DNA of 64,000 bases from Virgisporangium aliadipatigenens (GTDB lineage Bacteria; Actinomycetota; Actinomycetes; Mycobacteriales; Micromonosporaceae): NCBI RefSeq assembly GCF_016863615.1, contig NZ_BOPF01000002.1, forward strand, positions 706,465-770,464, given 5' to 3'. Positions 59,659 through 64,000 of this stretch are shown piece after piece. The notes below the pieces were generated by a model. That model was given only the letters and a program-made list of their open reading frames with translations, did not search any database and was not told the origin of the DNA. Made by a program: the position numbers and the translations under genes. Position 1 is the stretch's first letter; each line of letters opens with the position of its first letter.

Positions 59659-60810
59659 ATGGGGATCGACGTCGCGCCGTACCGGGTACACGTGCCGGAG
59701 TCCGACCTGGCCGACCTGCGCGCCCGGCTGGCCCGCGCCCGCTGGCCCGAGGCGTCGCCGGTGCCGGGCTGGACCCAGGGGATACCGCTGGAGGTGCTGC
59801 GGGACCTGTGCCGGTACTGGGCCGACGGGTACGACTGGCGTGTCGCCGAGGCGCGACTGAACGCGGTGCCGCAGTACCTCGTCGGCGTGCGGGGCATCCG
59901 GGTGCACGTGCTGCACGCGCGTTCCCCGCATCCCGACGCGTTGCCGCTGGTGCTCACCCACGGCTGGCCGGGTTCGGTGCTCGAACTGGTCGGCCTGGTC
60001 GCACCGCTGACCGATCCGGTGCGGCACGGCGGCTCGGCCGGGGACGCGTTCGACGTGGTGATCCCGTCGCTGCCCGGATACGGGTTCAGCGCCAGGCCGA
60101 CCGCTCCGGGCTGGGGCATCGAACGCATCGCAACCGCCTGGGCCGAACTGATGGCGGGCCTCGGCTACAGCCGCTACGGTGCGGCCGGCAGCGACTGGGG
60201 GACCAGCATCTCCAGTTGCCTGGCGACCGTGGACCCGGGGCGGGTGGCCGGGATCCATCTCGTTCCACCGCTGGCTGGACCGGATCCGGCGGACCCGCAC
60301 CACACCGACGCCGAACGGGCCGCGCTGGCCCGGCTGCGCGACCGGGCGCGGACCTCCTCGGCGTACTCCGAGATGCACCGCACCGCGCCGCAGACCGTCG
60401 GCTACGCCCTGGTGGACTCGCCGACCGGCCTTTGCGCGTGGATGGCCGAGAAGCTGATGGCGTGGAGCGACCCCGCACCGCCGGGCGGCCTGTCCCGCGA
60501 CCAGATCCTGGACCAGGTCTCCCTGTACTGGCTGACCGGTACCGCGGCGTCCGCGGCGCGCCTCTACGCGGAGAGCATCGACCGGGTGTCGGCCTGGATC
60601 GGCGGCACCCGCCTCGATCCGGTGTCCGTCCCGGTCGGCGCCTCCGTCTTCCCCGCCGAGGTGCCGCGGCCCTCCCGGCGCTGGGCGGCCCGCCGCTACC
60701 CCGACATCCGTTACTGGGCCGAACACGGGCGGGGCGGGCACTTCCCGGCCCTGGAGGCACCCGACCTTCTCGTCGACGACCTGCGGAACTTCTTCCGGCC
60801 GCTGCGCTGA
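59659..60810 (+). CDS. Epoxide hydrolase (EHN-type), paralogue of the gene at 10051
   Basis: 383 residues. EHN lid segment (DLADLRARLARARWPEASP), HGWPG at 101-105, GSDWG at 177-181 with nucleophile Asp179, and catalytic His in EHGRGGHFPALEAPD. It keeps the same YWADGYDWRVAEARLNAVPQYL and AWSDP blocks as the first enzyme but differs in the nucleophile loop (GSDWG versus GGDWG). AGGAA lies about 6 nt before the ATG. It may be read with the SnoaL-like gene under the TetR at 58493. Confidence 0.9.
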   Translation: MGIDVAPYRVHVPESDLADLRARLARARWPEASPVPGWTQGIPLEVLRDLCRYWADGYDWRVAEARLNAVPQYLVGVRGIRVHVLHARSPHPDALPLVLTHGWPGSVLELVGLVAPLTDPVRHGGSAGDAFDVVIPSLPGYGFSARPTAPGWGIERIATAWAELMAGLGYSRYGAAGSDWGTSISSCLATVDPGRVAGIHLVPPLAGPDPADPHHTDAERAALARLRDRARTSSAYSEMHRTAPQTVGYALVDSPTGLCAWMAEKLMAWSDPAPPGGLSRDQILDQVSLYWLTGTAASAARLYAESIDRVSAWIGGTRLDPVSVPVGASVFPAEVPRPSRRWAARRYPDIRYWAEHGRGGHFPALEAPDLLVDDLRNFFRPLR

Positions 60811-60945
60811 CCGCCGCCGGTTTCGGGTTCACCGGGCGGAGGTGGATGTTCGGGTGAGCGAAACGGCGGCGGGAGCGGCGCGCCGACCGGGACTTCCCGG
60901 TGGCCGGCGCGATCCGCTCTCGTTGCCGCGTGGGGGAGGGCCGGA

Positions 60946-61164
60946 CTACTCGCCGGTGCGCTGCTGGGGGATGCCGCCGTTGCCGCCGTGCAGCAGGGCC
61001 CGCACCTCGGAGGCGCGGTAGCGGCGGTGGCCGCCGAGCGTGAAGATCGCGGTCAACTTCTCGGCCTTGGCCCAACGGGTCACGGTCTTCGGGTCGACGC
61101 GGAACATCGACGCGACCTCGGCGGGGGTGAGCAACGGGTCGGAATCCTGCATGCGGGAAGCCAT
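60946..61164 (-). CDS. bldC: Developmental regulator BldC (MerR-like)
   Basis: 72 residues. PLLTPAEVASMFRVDPKTVTRWAKAEKLTAIFTLGGHRRYRASEVRALL is almost the canonical BldC sequence, ending in IPQQR. It is a winged-helix MerR-type domain without effector region that binds head to tail on direct repeats and delays sporulation in Streptomyces. Start set at ATG 61164 because GGAG lies 7 nt upstream; longer frames run into the promoter. Confidence 0.95.
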   Translation of the reverse strand: MASRMQDSDPLLTPAEVASMFRVDPKTVTRWAKAEKLTAIFTLGGHRRYRASEVRALLHGGNGGIPQQRTGE

Positions 61165-61215
61165 CGGGGTGCTCCTCGGGAGTCGGTGAACTTCGACGGG
61201 TTCTATGGTGCCTGT

Positions 61216-61232
61216 TGTCCGACGATGTCCGA
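61216..61232. promoter_or_regulatory. Direct repeat TGTCCGA x2 upstream of bldC
   Basis: TGTCCGACGA followed directly by TGTCCGACAT, 10-bp phasing, about 50-70 bp before the bldC start. The rest of the 240-bp gap (61165-61404) contains an imperfect GTTGCC-N3-GGTAAC palindrome at 61293-61307 and no gene. Confidence 0.4.
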
Positions 61233-61404
61233 CATAGCCTAAACGGGTGACAATTGAGACCGGTGCCCCCGAGGGCGTAACCTCGCCCGATTGTTGCCGT
61301 CGGTAACCATAAGCCCGTTCAGGGGGCGCCACCAGCGCGTAAGGCCGGATCTCGCGCAGCCCGTCTGATACTCCTCGTCACGGAGCATCACCGTCCGGTC
61401 ACGT

Positions 61405-62601
61405 TCAAACGACACGTGTGGGGGACCCCGTCGGGGTGCGGTCCGGGGCGCGCACCGCGAACGACCCCGCGAGCCCGATCACGCCGAACGCCAGCACCGC
61501 CGGCACCACGAACGCCCACCGCAGGTCGGCCGCCTCGGCGACCACCCCGATGAGGCCCGCCCCGACGACGAAGCCCGCGTAGTTGAACAGGTTGACCCGG
61601 GCCACCGCGACACCGGTGTGCGCCGGATCGAGGCGCCCCGCCGCCGAGAACGACAGCGGCACCACCACGCACAGCCCGAGCCCCTGCAACGCGAACCCGG
61701 CGAGGGCGACGCCCGAGTCCGGCGCGGCCGCCACGACGAGCAGCCCCACGCCACCGATCGCCGCGCCCGCGCGGGTCACCACGGCCGGCCCGTACTGCCG
61801 CACCAACCGGTCGGCGGCGGCCCGGCCGAGCATCGTGGCGCACTGGTAGGCGAAGACGCCCAGCGCGGCGACACTGCGGGAGGACTCCAGCACGTCGTCG
61901 AGGAAGACCGCGCTCCAGTTGGAGGTCGCCGAGTCCGCGACGTACATGAGCATCACGGCCGTCCCGATGAGGGCCACCGGGCGCCAGGGGATCGCGGCGA
62001 CCGCGGCGGCGTCCACTGTGGACGGTGCCAGCGCGGTCTCCTCGGCGCGGCGCAGCTCCCGTGGGCCGGCGGCCAGCGTGAGCACCAGGCCGACCAGCGC
62101 CGCCGCCGTCAGCGACTCCAGGACCGTCAGGCCGGCCTTCGCCGTGGCCGCGGTGGTCAGCGCCCCGGCGACCGCGCCCAGGCTCCACCAGCCGTGGAAC
62201 GACGACAGCAGCGGCCGGCCGTAGCGGCGTTCGACGGCGACGCCCTGCATGTTCATGGTGGCGTCGACGATCCCGAGGCCCAGGCCGAGCAGCACCAGGG
62301 CGGCGGCCAGCGCCGGCACCGAACTCGCCGCGCCGACGGCCACCAGCGCGGCGCACACCAGGGGACCACCGACGCGCAGGACCGGTGCGCTGCCGAGGCG
62401 GGGCGCCAGGGCGCCGGCGACGATGCTGCCGATGCCGGCGACGAGCGGGACGGCGAGCAGCACCAGCGACAGTTCGCCGTCGGTGAAGCCGAAGCGGTCC
62501 TTGAGGACGTTCGTCTGGGTCAGCAGCGCCGCGAACGAGAAGCCCTGTGCCGCGTAGGCGGCCCCGACGGCGATGCGTGCCTGCTGATCCCGTGCCGCCA
62601 C
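61405..62601 (-). CDS. MFS transporter
   Basis: 398 residues, 12 helices. AAYAAQGFSFAALLTQTNVLKDRFGFTDGELSLVLLAVPLVAGIGSIVAG and GIVDATMNMQGVAVERRYGRPLLSSFHGWWSLGAV are typical of the YbjJ/fucose-permease-like branch of the MFS. The substrate is unknown. GTG start at 62601 with GGGGG 6 nt upstream. Same orientation as the GNAT gene upstream, 55 bp apart. Confidence 0.85.
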   Translation of the reverse strand: MAARDQQARIAVGAAYAAQGFSFAALLTQTNVLKDRFGFTDGELSLVLLAVPLVAGIGSIVAGALAPRLGSAPVLRVGGPLVCAALVAVGAASSVPALAAALVLLGLGLGIVDATMNMQGVAVERRYGRPLLSSFHGWWSLGAVAGALTTAATAKAGLTVLESLTAAALVGLVLTLAAGPRELRRAEETALAPSTVDAAAVAAIPWRPVALIGTAVMLMYVADSATSNWSAVFLDDVLESSRSVAALGVFAYQCATMLGRAAADRLVRQYGPAVVTRAGAAIGGVGLLVVAAAPDSGVALAGFALQGLGLCVVVPLSFSAAGRLDPAHTGVAVARVNLFNYAGFVVGAGLIGVVAEAADLRWAFVVPAVLAFGVIGLAGSFAVRAPDRTPTGSPTRVV

Positions 62602-62656
62602 CGCAGCCCCCGTTCGCTAGGGATCTCCGTAGCATCCGGCACGGTGGCGTTCCCGT

Positions 62657-63211
62657 CTACCCGTGGCGCAGGACCCAGATCGGCAGGCCCGCGACAGCGG
62701 TCTCGCCGACGACGCGCCAGCCGGCGCCCTGGTATATCGCGACGTTGCGCAGGTTGCTCGTCTCCAGGAACGCGGGCACGCCGTCGAGGCGGGCGCGAGC
62801 CATGCCGGGGATCATCGCGGCGCGGCCCAGGCCCTTGCCCCGGCACGCCGGGTCGGTGGCGAGCATGCCCAGGTACCAGTGCGGGCCGGCCGGGAGGAGG
62901 CCGTGCACGGCCTCGTCGTAGGCGGTGAGGCGTTCGGTGACGCCGGCGGGGTAGGCGTGTGGGTCGCCGCCGTCCCCGCCGGGCGGCGACCAGAGCGCCA
63001 CGGCGGCGCCGCCCTCGACCGTCCACACGGCACCGAGCGGCATGCGCCGGTCGAAGCGCCCGCCGGCGAAGTGCGGCATGTGCGCCTCGTACACGTCGTC
63101 GTCCGGGAACATCCACCGCACCGCCGGGTCTTCCCGGAAGGCGGCGACGAGGGTGGCGACGACCCGGGCACGGTCGTCCGGCGTGGCGGGCAGGACGTCG
63201 GGGTTGTTCAT
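62657..63211 (-). CDS. GNAT-family N-acetyltransferase
   Basis: 184 residues. AFREDPAVRWMFPDDDVYEAHMPHF, then HWYLGMLATDPACRGKGLGRAAM with the RGKGLG acetyl-CoA loop, and ETSNLRNVAIYQGAGWRVVGE. This is the common actinobacterial GNAT type; the acceptor is unknown. The ATG at 63211 is 8 nt after TAGGGT, probably leaderless. Confidence 0.9.
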   Translation of the reverse strand: MNNPDVLPATPDDRARVVATLVAAFREDPAVRWMFPDDDVYEAHMPHFAGGRFDRRMPLGAVWTVEGGAAVALWSPPGGDGGDPHAYPAGVTERLTAYDEAVHGLLPAGPHWYLGMLATDPACRGKGLGRAAMIPGMARARLDGVPAFLETSNLRNVAIYQGAGWRVVGETAVAGLPIWVLRHG

Positions 63212-63222
63212 GACGGGCAACC

Positions 63223-63837
63223 CTAACGCCCACCCGCCGATGCGCTCACCGGGATATGGGCGACGGCGCGGCGGGTGGGGTGGCCGTCCGGGGCCACGTC
63301 GAACAGGTAGTCCGCGTCGCCTATCCGGGCGCGGACGGTGCGGTTGCCGGCGAACTCGACGGCGCCCAGCGCCACCGCCCGGTACTCGTCGGAGTAGCTG
63401 ACCAGGTGCCCCATGTCCCGCGCGAGGACGCCGGAGCCGGCCCACAGGTGCAGCACGTGGGTGCTGTCGGCCCCGAGGCTGTACTCCGCGTAGCGCGCCA
63501 CGGCGTACCGCCCGTCGGGGGACGTGGCGAGCACCTCCCAGTGCGGCGCGAACCGCTGCACCCCGGCCACCCCGAACGTCCCCAGCAGCGCGGCGACCAC
63601 GAAGCCCACCGCCCCGACGACCTTGATCCGGCGGCTGAGGCTGTGCCGGCGGTCGGCCAGCGCTGCGGCGGTCGCGAGCCCCAGGGTGACGGCCCCGCCG
63701 GCCACCACGGCGGTGGCCCGGTGCACCCGGGCGAGGTCGGTGGGATTGGCGACAGCGAGGAGCGTGAACGCCAGCGCGGCAGTCGGAAGCGCCCAATTCC
63801 GTCGGCCCATGCCCCCAATCGTGATCGATTCCGCCAC
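63223..63837 (-). CDS. Membrane protein with C-terminal soluble domain
   Basis: 204 residues from the GTG at 63837 (TACGGT ends 8 nt upstream), or 195 from ATG 63810. Three hydrophobic segments (about 15-30, 42-60 and 74-94) precede a beta-rich domain (WEVLATSPDGRYAVARYAEYSLGADSTHVLHLWAGSG, DADYLFDVAPDG). Not recognised. It stops 11 bp before the GNAT start, same strand. A CTAG element lies just upstream of its promoter. Confidence 0.68.
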   Translation of the reverse strand: MAESITIGGMGRRNWALPTAALAFTLLAVANPTDLARVHRATAVVAGGAVTLGLATAAALADRRHSLSRRIKVVGAVGFVVAALLGTFGVAGVQRFAPHWEVLATSPDGRYAVARYAEYSLGADSTHVLHLWAGSGVLARDMGHLVSYSDEYRAVALGAVEFAGNRTVRARIGDADYLFDVAPDGHPTRRAVAHIPVSASAGGR

Positions 63838-63874
63838 GGGCCGCCACCGTACAGGGACGCTGAGAAGCCACTGA

Positions 63875-63915
63875 CCTAGCATCCTAGGACGCGGTAGAGG
63901 CAGTGCGACCCGTCG
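63875..63915. repeat. CTAG palindromic element, copy C
   Basis: CCTAG (63875), TCCTAGGA (63882-63889), GCGGTAGAGGC, then a CGTCGC-GA-GCGACG hairpin. Same 7-bp phasing as copies A and B; the distal GATCTTG/CAAGATC arms of those copies are not seen before the window end. The remaining sequence to 64000 holds no gene I can support. Confidence 0.65.
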
Positions 63916-64000
63916 CGAGCGACGGCAATACCGCACACCCACGGGGGAACGCGGACCCGGCAGCGGAGCGGTCGAGCACGCCGCAGGCGGATCGGCCCGG

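Noticed and set aside
61293..61307. GTTGCC-N3-GGTAAC palindrome resembling the operator at 59076
   Set aside because: Different spacing and an imperfect half-site; no nearby TetR gene.
1..64000. CRISPR arrays, tRNA/rRNA genes, prophage or intact insertion sequences
   Set aside because: I looked for regular repeat-spacer arrays, tRNA-like cloverleaves and transposase or integrase motifs and found none I could support.

Overview
The window is very G+C-rich and reads as chromosome from a mycelial actinomycete, most likely a member of the Micromonosporaceae (an inference from gene style; no rRNA or species marker is present). The support is a BldC-type developmental regulator, a mycothiol-dependent maleylpyruvate isomerase-type enzyme, a SigE-family sigma factor, a SAM-IV riboswitch, many GTG starts, GTGA stop/start overlaps, and many genes whose start lies 5-8 nt after a TAnnnT -10 box (probable leaderless mRNAs). 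I see no tRNA, rRNA, CRISPR array, phage or intact insertion sequence.

Layout. 1-11 kb: a truncated Tat-type secreted protein, an HxlR/DoxX pair, a 31-bp tandem repeat, a winged-helix protein, a serine hydrolase divergent from an M14-type carboxypeptidase, a DUF3500 lipoprotein, and a TetR-esterase-epoxide hydrolase operon divergent from SRPBCC and hypothetical genes, with two TetR-type operators between. 11-18 kb: a 1628-residue kinase-like/AAA/GAF/GGDEF fusion, a small unknown gene coupled to cobF, and cobK convergent with cobF. 18-26 kb: a cell-surface block of two paralogous FN3 secreted proteins, an ECF sigma factor and a two-component system, joined by shared 11-bp-spaced promoter half-sites.

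26-34 kb: a GH2-AbfB/GH76 operon behind a LacI-type operator, a beta-propeller protein coupled to a mycothiol-dependent enzyme, a membrane protein and a flavin-type protein. 34-41 kb: an MFS exporter, a CHASE-PAS histidine kinase, a stand-alone receiver and a MASE1-PAS histidine kinase. 41-45 kb: two membrane-anchored AA10 LPMO-like proteins (one lacking the copper-brace N-terminal His), kptA, a DUF3152 zinc-protease-like lipoprotein and an epimerase. 45-48 kb: an XRE-TPR regulator with a divergent small Cys/His protein, a decayed tetR and an SDR.

48-53 kb: a VPS4/katanin-like AAA ATPase divergent from a 905-residue membrane protein with a P-loop-like cytosolic domain (Walker A Lys missing), one membrane span and a type-1 periplasmic-binding-protein domain outside the cell. 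This pair is the best candidate for an undescribed sensory system. 53-64 kb: a lipoprotein, an MFS divergent from an M1 aminopeptidase, a SAM-IV riboswitch with a class V aminotransferase, GNATs, TetR/SnoaL-like/epoxide hydrolase, bldC, an MFS and a membrane protein.

Three copies of a CTAG-rich palindromic element (6134, 40692, 63875) and five copies of the palindrome TCCACWGTGGA inside genes are dispersed structures that the gene list does not explain.
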